From the NCBI GenBank assembly GCA_002270565.1, contig NQMI01000087.1:62001-126000 (forward strand): a stretch of 64,000 nt of DNA, given 5' to 3'. Within the stretch, counting starts at the first letter, position 1, and every line of letters starts with the position of its first letter. Positions 1 to 11,454 of the stretch are shown here, in pieces. Below the pieces are notes generated by a model. It had not been told where the DNA came from, searched no databases, and saw nothing but the letters and a program-made list of their open reading frames with translations. Both the position numbers and the translations under genes were made by a program. The stretch is from Stenocarpella maydis. Its lineage: Eukaryota; Ascomycota; Sordariomycetes; Diaporthales; Diaporthaceae.

Positions 1-509
1 TAGAACTCCTCCAGCTATCGTCGATGCAAACCATGTAAAGAAACAATGACAGATAAGAGGTGAGCTCTCTCAGCGAGAGGTCTATAACTGCATCACAGGG
101 TATTCCTGTGGGGAATTCCAGTGGCAGGTTCATGAAATCATCGAAGTAAGAATAATAAATAACATAGAATCCGAGTCCTATCACCTTGGTAGGCTCGGGA
201 AGCATTTGATTTCAAGGCTTTGGGGGGTATCATGAGCCCGAGACTGGAGAGAATCTGGAACGAGGCCTAAAGTTGGCCAGGGTCACGTCAAATTGGTGGC
301 GAACTTCGTAGAATTCTCCAGGGTTCTATTCGATGTTTCTGGTGGGGGAGCAGCTCCCCACGCCGAAGTAGAGCCCGGAACAACACAATGATAGATATTA
401 ATCTCCCATGCGTTAGCTACCTACGGCATGGTACAATGCCAAATCGACCATCAATTCTCATCACTCAAAACAAATACTTTTCCTCCAGGTTGCCTCCTGA
501 TGCAGTGGA
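1..509. other. Intergenic 3' flank, no gene seen
   Basis: I see no convincing coding frame, RNA gene or repeat here. It is the downstream flank of the minus-strand SRPBCC gene, so its near part probably holds that gene's 3' UTR and polyadenylation region. Confidence 0.5.
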
Positions 510-1122
510 TTAAGCCTTGATGGCAGCCTTCTCCAGGTCGCCCAGCGCCTCGATGCGCTTGTACTTGGCATCGGAGATCACCTCTGTCAGTGCGAGTCAG
601 TATCGTGAGACGTAGGAGACGGGAAGGCGTGGGGAAGACTGACCTGCGGTGGCATCGCTGGAGAAGTTGGCGCTCCACTCGACATAGGTGCTTCCGGCGT
701 GGGCACCGGCGGTGACGGCGTGCAAGCGGATGGTGCTCAAGACGCTCGAGTAGGTGAGCTCCGGGCTGGAGGTAATGATGCTGTAGGTGATGGAGTGGTT
801 GATGGACTGGGTGATGCGGTTAGCGGGGGTGGGCTGAGAGGACCTGGGGGACGAAGGCTAGCAGGGTTGGGGAATTGATCGACGACGAGAGACGACGTAC
901 CGAGTGCTCCTCCTGCTTGACCTCGTAGACGCTGCCGTCCTTGAAGGTCCACCGGACAAGGTCGGCCTCCTCGTTGGCGCTCTTGACGAACTCGGATTTG
1001 GAGAGGGCGGTCCAGAACTTGGAGAAGTCCTGAAGCTTGATAAAGTGCCAGACGTGGGAGAGGGGTGCCTTGATGACGACGCTCTCGAGAACAGAGGTGG
1101 AGGTGGGGATGGTGGACGACAT
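510..1122 (-). CDS. SRPBCC (Bet v1-like / START-like) superfamily protein
   Basis: Small soluble protein of 161 residues in three exons: 1122-901, 833-644 and 583-510. The start MSSTIPTSTS was chosen because it opens the frame that aligns with the fold; the frame upstream of it is low complexity. Both introns are GT-AG (67 and 60 bases) and the phases join without a stop. The N-terminal stretch (VVIKAPLSHVWHFIKLQDFSKFW, split here as VVIKAPLSHVWHF and IKLQDFSKFW) is the typical beta1-alpha1 start of polyketide cyclase/dehydrase-like SRPBCC proteins, and the middle (RITQSINHSITYSI, later STYVEWSANFSSD) fits the strands lining their hydrophobic pocket. Such proteins bind lipids or other hydrophobic ligands, or act as cyclases/aromatases; nothing here fixes a substrate. 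It is divergent from SPO11, 634 bases away. A role with the NRPS is possible but unsupported, since SPO11 and a transporter lie between. Confidence 0.8.
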
Positions 1123-1756
1123 CTTGTGTGGGGGATTGTGGAGGTTTGATTCCTTGGTGGACAGGAAAGAACTGGGTATTCTGTTGGGAGGCTGGCTGGC
1201 TGGCTGGCTGATGAGAGATTGTGTCGGGATGGAATGCACCGCGTGGGATTGAGGAGGATGGAAGAAGATGGTTCAAGTAGCTCAAATTCTGTTTGTTTGG
1301 TGACCCGCCCGTTTGTAGCCGTCACAAGCAGAGGTTGTGAGAGAGTGAGGCGAATAAACGTCATATGGGGTAATCTCTAAGCAGACGCCCCAGGGTGGAC
1401 ATAGTGAAGCCGCCCCTGCCGTTTCCCAAACAGGACGAATGTCAATAAACAACTGCTCTGGAGGCAGGAACGGTGTGCAGGGTACCATTCTGTGACGCAG
1501 TTTCTTTGACGTACTGACTAAAAGGAACAGAACAAGGTTATAGGATGTGGAAGGTACGGTCTTTCGCAGAAGCTGATGCAGGCAGTCCAAGAGCTCGCAG
1601 GCAGCTGAGACGCCGCACATGCCACAGGTAGGGACTGACATTTGAGGGCCAGTCCCATATCGAAACACCATCTTTACGACAAAGAATTCCACACACCATC
1701 TGGCTCTTGCCATATACCTACTTTCAGTAGTCGCATCTGTCATTCCAGGGTCTGCT
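1123..1756. promoter_or_regulatory. Divergent promoter region between SRPBCC gene and SPO11
   Basis: 634 bases between two start codons that face apart, so it must carry both promoters. Near the SRPBCC gene is a short tandem CTGG run at about 1191-1210. I recognise no specific factor-binding site. Confidence 0.5.
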
Positions 1757-3446
1757 ATGTCTCACGATCTGCCCTCCGAGGTCGACCTGTTCCCATCTAC
1801 ACCCAGCGCACCCTCCACCTCGCCTCCCTCCTCAGACAACATCGACAATGGCGACTTCGACATCTCGCAGTCTTCAAACTCTTCTCAAATTGTCACCTTC
1901 CATGAAAGTGACTCTGGTCATGCCCAGAAAAATCATGTCATCGGCAAGATCGAGGAAGTCTTCTCAACCATGGTGGATGTTCTTGTCGAAGGTGGCGATG
2001 TACTCGTCATCCCTCACCGCAGACGATTCCCACCGAGAGCACGAGGGGTGCTAAGATTCCCCGGAGGCACAGTCCAGGAAGCCATCAAGTTCAGTTGGTT
2101 ATTCTTGTACCTCACCCTGAGGAGAAAGGTCCTGACAATCCCGCCCGCGCAGCCAGGATGATGCGGATCATGGAGCTGGCCCGCGAGGCGCTGGTGTCTG
2201 GCCATCTCATCAGCAAGAGGTATTTTCACTGTCCTCATATGTCAACACTATCCTCACAATTATCTTCAGGAACATCTACTATCAGGACCCCGATCTCTTC
2301 AAGAGCCAGAGAAACGTTGATGAACTAGTCGACGATCTTGCCTTCACCCTTGGTATAGGCCGTAATGACTTGCATATTGTGTGCATCTTCGTCGAGCATG
2401 CCACAGTACTTGACTGACAACTGCAGGTTGCCGCATCAAAGGGCCTCATCGCAGGGCCACTGAGGCTGGCCATGAAGGACGACACAGTCTTGTCCTGCTC
2501 ATTCGACCAAGACCCTGGCGCCACCATCCCTCCGGTCAGCATGGTCAGGCAGATCGACTTTGGGGACACGAGGTGGATTCTTGTCATTGAAAAAGAGGTA
2601 CTTGGCTGGGCTTGCTAACCTTGATACTGTACCCTGATGGCGGTTCGGGTTGTGATTGACTGACACTGAGCCAGGCAACCTTCCGCACTCTGTCAGCATC
2701 GCAGTACTGGAGACACTGCGTCCATGGCCAAGGCACTCTTGTAACCGTCAGTATTGCCAGATAACCGTCGATACTGGACGCTTATAATCTTTTAGGGGAA
2801 AGGCTACGCAGACCTGGCCACTCTCGAGTTCCTCAACCTCATCCACTCCGCACGACCGCTCATGCCCATCTTGGTTGTTGTAGACTGCGACCCCCACGGC
2901 ATGGACATCATGAGGACATACAAGTATGGGAGCCAAAAGCTGAGCCACGAGCGAAGCGCTCGTGTTCCGGGGCTGCAATGGCTCGGTATCAAGATGGATG
3001 ACGTCCTGGGCGCCGCCACCGACGAAGACGACTCTCGGAGCTCCCAAGCACAATCAAGCGAGTCCAGCCAGTCATTGTTTTTTCAATCCAGCCAAGGATC
3101 ACAAGGATCTGCGCATCTAGGCAAGCAATAAGACGAGCTGACGGGCAGGATGACTCTTTGCTGACAGTTTCGCACCGCAGGACCACAGCCAGGCCGAAAT
3201 CATCGACTCCGGGGCCGACGGAAACCCGCCGAATCTGTGATTCCCTTGACTTTGAATGACCGGAAGACAGCCCAAAGAATATTCGGTGCCATGCTGGCGA
3301 ACGGTGGAGAACTCGACCACGAGGAGGTAGAACAGCTACGGGAGATACAGGTGATGCTGATGCTAAATGTGAAGGCGGAGATCCAAGCAATTGACGACAT
3401 GGGTGACCTGAGCCATTGGCTGGACGAGAAGATTGGGCTGGCTTGA
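1757..3446 (+). CDS. SPO11: Meiotic recombination protein Spo11 (TopoVIA-like)
   Basis: Spo11 makes the programmed DNA double-strand breaks that start meiotic recombination, acting in the nucleus as a dimeric topoisomerase VI A-like transesterase. I read seven exons: 1757-2093, 2153-2219, 2270-2378, 2427-2597, 2675-2746, 2796-3120 and 3181-3446, giving 448 residues, a usual length. The winged-helix part holds KRNIYYQDPDLF; the second Tyr (about residue 139) is the catalytic one by family alignment. The Toprim part shows the metal-binding Glu in LVIEKEATF and the DCDPHG motif (about 282-284), followed by GMDIMRTYKYGS, all Spo11 hallmarks. The last intron (3121-3180) starts with GC, as AG|GCAAGC, a known minor donor type; using it restores the frame into VIPLTLNDRKTA. 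Residues about 320-360 are a Ser/Gln-rich insert. The gene converges with the ABC transporter, whose stop is 254 bases away. Confidence 0.9.
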
Positions 3447-3700
3447 TCTTGTCCGAGGTATAATTGACCAGGTTGTTGTTGGGACCTGGGTCCGGGCATT
3501 TTCGCTCTATTTTGCAGCCACACATTTTCTTGCTGAGCATGTAGCACAGAGCACGTTCAGTCATGCGCAAGTATGAAGTACCGGGGTCTCAACATGTTCT
3601 GCAATGTCCACAAAGTGGCACATTGTTTTGACAGGCAGAAGGCCAGACGAGCTGACTGGCTGCAATTCATTATCGTACTAGTAAATACTAAGGTAGCTAA

Positions 3701-6700
3701 CTATAGCCTAGTGACCTGACTTTTGTAGAGAGCAGCAAAAGCCGACGCCTCAGCCCCCTTTTCCAGAAGCTGTCGCGGAGGTCCGAACTCCTGCAGCTTG
3801 CCTGCATCAAGAACAGCCACCATGTCGAACACATCAAGAGCCGACTCGAGCTTATGCACAATGGCAATCACTGTGCGGTTCTCAAATCGCTCGCGCAGGA
3901 CACGCTGGACGAGCTCCTCGGTGTGCGAGTCCACGCTGGCGGCCCATATTAGCACCTGGATATCGGGGTGGCAAAGACGGAAGGGGCATGTCATACCTGC
4001 TTGTGGCCTCGTCAAGGACAACAATGGGCGAGGGGCGCAGGATGGCTCGCGCAATGCAAAAGAGCTGCTTCTGGCCGTGCGAGAGGTGCAGCTCCTGGAT
4101 GGGCACGCCGAGCCCGCCCTTGTCGGCCACGATGTCCCACAGCTCGACTGCCCTCAGGGAGTCCTCGATGGCAGCGTCGGCGAGCTGCGCGGCGGGGTCG
4201 GCGTTGAGCCGCACGCTGCCGCCGTCAATGAGGAAGGCGTCCTGCGGGACGCCGACAAGCCGCGCGCGAACCTGCTCGCGGGGCAGGGTGCTGATGTCGA
4301 GCCCGTCGATGGTTATGCGGCCGCCGTGGAGATCTACCATGCGGAAGAGACACGAGACCATGGAGCTCTTGCCGCTGTTGGGGGGCGATATGGGTTAGCC
4401 AAGGGGGGATGAGAAGTGGGGAGCATAACGGGGGTTTGGGATGTTATCACCTTCCAGTCCTTCCGCAGATGCCGACTTTCTGTCCTGGCTCGATGGATAG
4501 GGATATGTTTTTCAGGACGTCTTCTGATTTTCTATACCATGATCGTGTTAGCGAGCTTCTGTGGATTGGGGGGGGGGGGGAGGATAGGCTGTTAACGGAC
4601 CTATATCCAGCCGAGACATTCTCAAACGCAATGGCTCCCTTGAACGGCCACGCAGGCGGTGGCTGTTCCTTCTCCTGCGGTTCGTGCTCCGAAGCTGTGC
4701 TAGACGTAAAGGATCTGATCCTGGAGATGGCACCAATCTGGGTCTCCAGGTTCGTCCAGAAGGTCATGAGCAGCTTGAGGTGCTGGCTGAAGAGGATGAT
4801 GTTGACGAGAGCAACGCCGATAAACCCGGCCGGAAGCACGGCCTTGAGCTGCGTGACTATGACCATGACCAGCACGGCGATGAAGGCGACAAACATGTCG
4901 AGGACAAACGTCAGCCATCGCTGGACAGCGTACAGGAGGTAAAACGGCCTCTGTGACCGGTCGAGCAGCTCGTGGTGCCGCTGCTCGAGGGCGCCGCGCC
5001 AGCCGAAGGCGCGCAGCGTGGCCACGCCCGCGACGGACTCGGTGAAGAGCGCGTAGAGCGGGCTCTTGGCCTCGAGGTCGAGGAACCGGAGCTGGCGCGA
5101 GGTGCGGAGGTAGGCGTGCTGGACGGCCCACAGCCCCGCGAAGAGGAACGGGAAGGCGACGGCCGTGTAGTAGGAGCCGACGGCGATGAGGACCATCTCG
5201 GCGACGCACAGCACGAGGGTGGCGAAGGTGTTGAGGGCCGAGAGGGGCAGGTCCATGTCGATGAGCTGGAGGTCCTGGCTGAAGCGGTTGATGGTGACGC
5301 CGGCGTCGGTGGCGGCGAAGAAGGACATGGGCGCGTCGAGGACGGTCCGCAGCAGGCTGCGGTGGAAGTTGTTGCCCGACAGCGGCACCATAGTCACGAT
5401 CATCTGCCAGGTGCTCAGGACCAGGAAGAGCATGGCCAGCCCGCCCAGCATGCCGTAGATGCCCAGATAGTAGCCGAGCCGCGCGAAGGCCTCGACGGCG
5501 TTGGCGGCCGCCCACCAGCCCAGCCAGATGGTGGGGAAGGCCTGGCAGAAGATGAAGGCGCAGATGCAAAAGACAAAGACGAGCGTCGGAAAGATGCCGA
5601 TGGCGCGGATGTAGTACGTGTAGACTGCCATGTCCCCGCTGCGGCGGCTCCTGGCGTCCCCGGCGTCGTCGAGGAGGGCTGCCTCTGAGCTCACCAGGGC
5701 ATCAGCCGGGGAGTCTGTGGCGGCGACGGCGGCTGTGGGGGCCGGGGCTGGCTCGTGTTTCCCGTCGCCCGAGGAGACGAGCGTGCGGGACACGTAGCCG
5801 CCCGTGTTGGCCAGCTTGTCCAGGCTCCCCTGCTCGCAGCCCACGCCGGTGCCGTCGAGGCTGATGATGTGGTCGGCAAAGGGCAGCCGGTTAGCTGTAC
5901 CAGTCACGGTCAGTCTGGGGGGAGGTGGTTCTTGTGGGATATTCAAGGACAGCACGCACCGCGAGAAGAGGCCATGACGACGGTCGCCTTGGCCTGCCGC
6001 AGGATGCCGTGGGTGCCGAGGAGGCTGTGGAAGACGGCGTTCTCCGTGTGCGCGTCCAGGCCGCTGAAGACGTCATCCAGGAAGACGACATCCTTCTGCG
6101 CGTACACGGCTCTCGCCAGGCTGATGCGCTGGCTCTGGCCGCCGCTGAGCACGATCCCCTTGCTCCCTATCGTGGTGAGGTCCCCCCTGGGGAGCTGGGC
6201 GAGGTCCTCCCGCAGGGCGCAGGCGTCTAGCACCTGCTGGTACCAGCGCTCGTCTACGGGCGAGAAGGCGATGATGCTGTCGCGCACCGTGCCGTTCATG
6301 AGCCACGGGGTCTGGTCGCAGTAGGAGACCCCGGAGCTCGAGATGTTTACGGACCCGGCCAGGATGGCCACCTCCCCGAGGAATGCTCTCAGGAGGGTCG
6401 ACTTTCCGCTGCCGACCGGCCCCACAACAAGGGTGAGCTTTCCCAGGGGCACCTGGACATTGATTTCACGCAGGACGGGCTTCTTGGTAACATCATAGGC
6501 AAAGGAGCCGGCATCTACAACGACCGCGTTGTCACCTAGCGAGTCTCTGGGCGGCACATCATGCAGCAGTTTGGGCTCCTCCTCGGGCGAGGGGGACTTC
6601 TCGTCGTGGCCGCTGCTAGACGATCTGGAGTCCAGACGGCTGGCGCTCTTGGAGTCGTCATGCTGGATGATCCTGCCGTCGACGCGGACGTCGGTGCTGA

Positions 6701-8729
6701 GGAAAGACTGGATGCGCGCAAAGCTTCCGATAGACCCCATCAGGGAGGACAGGGATGTGACAAACTGGGTCAGGGGCTCCTGAAGAAGCGCAAACAGCGA
6801 CAGCGACGTAAAGATGCGGTTTGTGTCGAGGTTGGCATCTCCACGCGACCTGGCGATCAGGCTGTAGGCGGTGAAGGTCAGGATGGGGGCAAAGGTAGGA
6901 GCAAAATAGGCTGTGCGTCGACATCAGGGTTAGCAATGCAGCTACGAGCTGACTGCATGCGGTCGCCTTGAAGCACTCACCCAGGCCCATGTTCCAGATC
7001 AACAACCTGCGAAATTTGCCGGAGATTCGGAGCTCCTCCATCCGCATGGCCTGGATGTGAGCGCCGAGCACGTCGGTCAGACCACACATCTTGACGCCCT
7101 TCATGGACCCCAGCATCTGTGATGTCACTGCTATTCTCCTCTCAATCGCCTCGAGCCACATGGCTTGGCGTGCCATGACAAAGCTGACGGCAATTACAGA
7201 TCCGACAATGGAGACTGGGGTTGATCAATCCACCGGTCAGCACGCTAATTTTATGCTGTCACCCCAGATTTCGCGGAACTCACAGATTGCCGCGCCGACG
7301 GGGATGAGGCATGAGACCCCGAGCTGGCGCTCCAGCAGGAAGATTGCAATGGCGATCTCAACCAGGTTGGCCCAGACGTCGTGGGCGGTGCGCCACCCCG
7401 TGTCGATCCTCTCAATGTCAGCACTCATCAGGGTCAGGGCTGCCGTGGGATCCGCAGCCGTTATGCTGATGTCTGTGGCCTTGTCGTAGAGCATCGAGAT
7501 GAGCTCGCCGCGCGCCATGGTGATGGCGCGGAACGTCAGGTGCTGGTACTGGCCAGTCGACACCTGTCAACGTCGGGGGTCAGTGAGAGGCGATTAGCCA
7601 CCCGGGTATCATGTGCCGGTTGGGCCGGGGACCTACTGCTATGCCGACGAAGACGAGGAACCAAGCGCCGATGAGGCCATACCCCTCGTCTGCATTTTCC
7701 TGATTGCTGGGTGCCTCGGCCCATGATAGCGTCGCTGAGATGAGCAGCGGCTGGCAGAAGGTGAAGGCGGCGAAGAGCAGGCGCGGGAAGACAACGGATA
7801 GAACAGGCCACTTGAGTGTGTCCAGGACCGCCAAGAGTAAAGCGTGAGCCCCCTCTCTCGATGCTGTGTAAGTGTCAGCATCATATAAAATCACATGTAT
7901 ACATGCGCAATGATGTAAGCGGACAGGACGACATACACTTGGCCCATCTTGTCTGTATGGAGCTCTGCAGGTATGCGGACTCGAAGTGCTTCTCGAGCGG
8001 GAACAGAGTTTCAACCTCGAGGTTCTGGGAGTAGCCAGCGCGGAACAGAGGGAGCTGCCACCAAAAGGCCCATCGCGAAAAGATGCCGCTCGTGACCTCC
8101 GGGGCTAATGCGCGGTATCGGGGACGCAGGAAACCCCGCTTCTCAGTTGCCTCAACGGCAAGAATGACGATCTTCAGCACCGTCGCCACAAGTGCAGCAA
8201 TTGCGATGGGCCGATTGTAACGTTGTAGCCATAGTGTCCGCGTCCGCGTAGCGTCGAATAGGATTGAGAAGAGCAGGAAAAGATTGATCACGGTTGACGG
8301 CCGACATGAGTAGACATGCTCGGTGTAAGACAGGCCCAGCAGGCCAACACATGCAGCAAAGGATAGGGCGGCAGCTGGCAGGGAGGCTCTGGTGGTGACC
8401 GCTGACGTCTTTGTGCATAGCACGAGGAACACAATTTGGGACACGACCAGCAGGGTGGACAAGATCTAGGGAAAAGTAGGTTAGAGGGTGGGATAGAGAA
8501 GGCCTCGGAACAGCAGACTTGCAACTTTGCAGTACAGCCAGTGGTTTTTCTCAACCTTGACCGCACTCTTGCGCACGAGGTAGAGAGCTCGGCACGGGGC
8601 CGCGAGGAGCAAAAGGGCATTGATGGGCACGATGAGTATGGCCTCCTCGAACAAGAGGGTCAGGTCGAAGCCACCCCTACAGTCACCGATATGGGGCCCG
8701 AACGAGTCGTCGCACAAGGATGAGGCCAT
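3701..8729 (-). CDS. ABC-C (MRP-like) full-size multidrug transporter
   Basis: An integral membrane exporter of 1,470 residues. Ten exons: 8729-8526, 8465-7937, 7863-7637, 7563-7284, 7214-6981, 6910-5960, 5894-4601, 4531-4451, 4374-3997 and 3935-3701; all phases agree. The start MASSLCDDSFGP is preferred over a Met seven codons upstream because fungal ABC-C relatives begin this way. Layout: N-terminal membrane segments (about 20-240), first transmembrane domain, first nucleotide-binding domain with Walker A GPVGSGKST (about 656), signature LSGGQSQR (about 745) and Walker B VVFLDD (about 770), second transmembrane domain (about 880-1180), second nucleotide-binding domain with Walker A GRTGSGKSS (about 1260), signature LSHGQKQ and Walker B IVVLDEATS. 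The Asp in place of Glu after Walker B of the first site is usual for ABC-C asymmetry. It is divergent from the NRPS, so it probably exports or gives self-protection against the peptide; that link is inferred. Confidence 0.9.
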
Positions 8730-10736
8730 TGTGACCGCTGCTGGCGTCAAAAATTCCTTTTATTTGTTTTTTTTAACCAGCCTTCATACCCGCAGAGCCG
8801 ACAGCATTCGGCGCACTTAAAAAGTGGAAGGGGGTCGGTCAGCAGATAGGCAAAATTTGCCACATGCACACCCCGCTGAAGAAAACAAGAAACCGGTCGG
8901 GAATGATGACAGGCGTGAGAAGAAGGAAGACAAGAAAACTAAAAACAAGAAAAATCCACACCGGAAAGGTTCCGGGTATCCCGACGCTTTTCGGCAACAA
9001 ATGTTCCGTCCCTAATCTCGGAAAACGAAGTCCCACAGCCTGATCGCTAATGCACAACACCCGACTCAGTATAGCCCCCGCCTCACTCCAGCTTTCAGCC
9101 CAGCTGAATGGCTACATAGGTTCTAGGCAGCCACGTAGCCTCGGCGGGAAGCATGTGTGGGGTGCCCGGTTGTCATCCCATAACCAAACTTGGCAACTCG
9201 TGCCCCGGACGGGACGGGACGGGACGGATGGAACGTGTTAGCGCTCTGACAATGGGGCTTGAATGCGGCTGATCAGGAGACGCCGCATTAGCGCATGCTC
9301 ATCTGGCGAATAGAGATGGACGGAAAAGTGGCCGGTCAAGGCTTGCGTCAATCGCCACCGGCCTCGACTCTGTCACCCGCTGGCCCGGATGCGGGCTCGG
9401 CTCCATACCCTGTCTGTTGGGAATACACTATATGACCAGCCCTGACTCGGACCCAGATATAATTTAGATTGCTGCACTGTGTGCTCCCACTTCCCCGATA
9501 ACATGCGGCCGCGCTTGCTCGGAACCAAACACTTCCCGCTAACCCCTGTTCTTGTGAGGCGCGACGCCAGTACGATTCGTGATCATGAAGGATTCCTGCA
9601 AGCAACCACCCGCTCCACCCGCCGGTCAGATGAGATACGAGCTGTTATCTAGTTAAGTAAGAATTATGGGAACAGAAAACTGGATTTTGGCAGGCCACGG
9701 GACGCCGCAGGTGCAGGCCTATGTACCATATACTTACTTTGAACGTGAGCATCAATAAATCCCAACACATCTTTCCGCGTTTATTTATCAGCATAGTTCA
9801 TAATATACATCTGTATATAAATAATATGAGTATCAACCTTTATTTATACTCTTAATTATTACCAGTTATATTATATCTATAAGTTAGTTATATATAAAAA
9901 TTATATATTTTTAAATCTTTATATTTATTTACTTTAATACTTATATTTAAATATTTAAGGAAATATAGATATATAATTGCATTTTGTTAATGATGAATAA
10001 TAAACTTTTGTTCTGTTTATATTATTTAGGGTATTAGTAATTGTTTCTGAATATAAGACTTAGACGAATACAAATCATTTATTTATAATAAGAGGGTTAT
10101 ATATTTGTTATATCTGTGCGTGGTTCATTAGAAACATGTATTTCATACATTGAATTGACACTGACTCGGCAGGGTGACTTGCCCCGAAGCGGTGTAGGGG
10201 AATCAATCAACAGAGTCGCCGGGGGTCTAGAACTGGATGGAGCATGCAATAAACATTCGCGTCGGATGCGTCTATCATAAGTGTGCGTGGAGACTGATTG
10301 GGCGGGCGACAGAGGCGGCGATGTCATGTCGGCTGGTCAAAGCCAAGATATTTGCGTGCGTGCCCGTGAGGAACAAGATATCATCTCCCGTGAGGTTAGT
10401 CCGTCAGGTTAGGCGCTTATCTAGGCACATGATGACAACAGGATGAAATGTACATTTTACTTTGGGAATCACGCCTCTTATTGGGTCTCCACTGGTAATT
10501 CTATTTTCAAATGGTCCATCCTGTTTGCCATCCTATGGGCGTGGGTTTTAATCGGGTCAGAAGTATATCTGGCTCATTATCCGTCTAGAACATTGCTATA
10601 CGTAGTATGCTTGCTATTATCTCTTACACCGAAACTCTTAATTCAGCTCGATTTGTTCGGCCATTTCTTTCAGTTCCTTCAGCACACCGTATTTCCGCAT
10701 ACAGCTTCCGAAGTATCTTGCGGAGTAGTCAAAGCC
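8730..10736. promoter_or_regulatory. Divergent intergenic region between ABC transporter and NRPS
   Basis: About 2 kb with no supported gene. It must hold the promoters of both the transporter (minus) and the NRPS (plus). Notable content: a short GGGAC tandem run near 9207-9226 and an AT-rich block at about 9770-10115. An open frame runs from 10443 into the NRPS, but its first 98 codons look like chance hydrophobic sequence, so I treat 10443-10736 as leader or promoter. Confidence 0.5.
9770..10115. other. Strongly AT-rich block in the NRPS/transporter promoter
   Basis: About 350 bases made almost wholly of A and T (runs such as tatatataaaaattatata), in sharp contrast to the flanks. It has no coding frame. 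It could be a RIP-degraded transposon remnant, or an AT-rich regulatory spacer; the sequence alone does not decide. Confidence 0.6.
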
Positions 10737-11454
10737 ATGGACCCGCTTCCTTGCGGCTGTGCCATGATAGCCAGCCGATCTCTGCAAGATCTGGAGCCCA
10801 CCATCTTCCCGGCATTCGGCGGCGGGGAGAACAGTCAATGCGGTGTCATGCGTTACACCAGCCGTTTGGGGTGTGTTGTGCATGAGAGCCTTCCCGAGAA
10901 ATGCAATGTGCTACGCGCAGCTTGGGGAGTCCTTCTGGGATGTTTCACTGGACTGGAGAAAGTCTGCTTTGCATTTGAGCATAATGGTACCACAAGCTCG
11001 GGACATGCAGATGGATCTACGACAATAGCACAGCTGACTGTGCCCGCCGATCACAAAGTTCGAAGTCTATTGACCGGGAGCTTTTCCGCCCTGCTCTCTG
11101 TTCCACACAGCAACGCAGAGACACTGCTCAACACTGCGCTTTGCATCTGCAGCTTTTCCCACGAGCCGAGCGATGATGATGACCGGGCTGAAACAAAACG
11201 CCATGACTCTGTGTCATGGTGCAAGGTCCGCATGTTCGTGGACCCTGACACCCTTGACACGGTCATTTCGTGGCATCCTGGCTTCATGACCCAAGAACAG
11301 GCAGAGAACATCAGCGATACCTACCACAAGATCATCAGTGAAATTACCATCCACCCTGAGACTCTGATATCGAACCTGAACTACTTCGGTGAGAAGAATC
11401 AGCGCCAAGCCATTGCGTGGAACAGCGACGCGCCGAGTAATGTACAGAAGTGTA
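10737..11454 (+). other. NRPS: N-terminal partial condensation-like domain
   Basis: Residues about 20-235 resemble only the C-terminal half of a condensation domain (LRAAWGVLLGCFTGLEKVCF, later ISDTYHKIISEI). There is no HHxxxDG motif, so it should not make a peptide bond. Truncated C-like starts of this kind occur in other fungal NRPSs. Confidence 0.75.

Noticed and set aside
4565..4585. Poly-G run in the ABC transporter gene
   Set aside because: It lies inside an intron, where on the coding strand it is a pyrimidine tract; no frameshift results.
4972..5688. 238-codon frame antisense to the ABC transporter
   Set aside because: Glu/Gly/Asp-rich complement of GC-rich codons; the minus strand carries an intact transmembrane domain.
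10443..10736. In-frame extension of the NRPS by 98 codons upstream
   Set aside because: The extra residues are a hydrophobic, low-GC run with no NRPS similarity, and the ATG at 10737 has a good context and starts recognisable domain sequence soon after.
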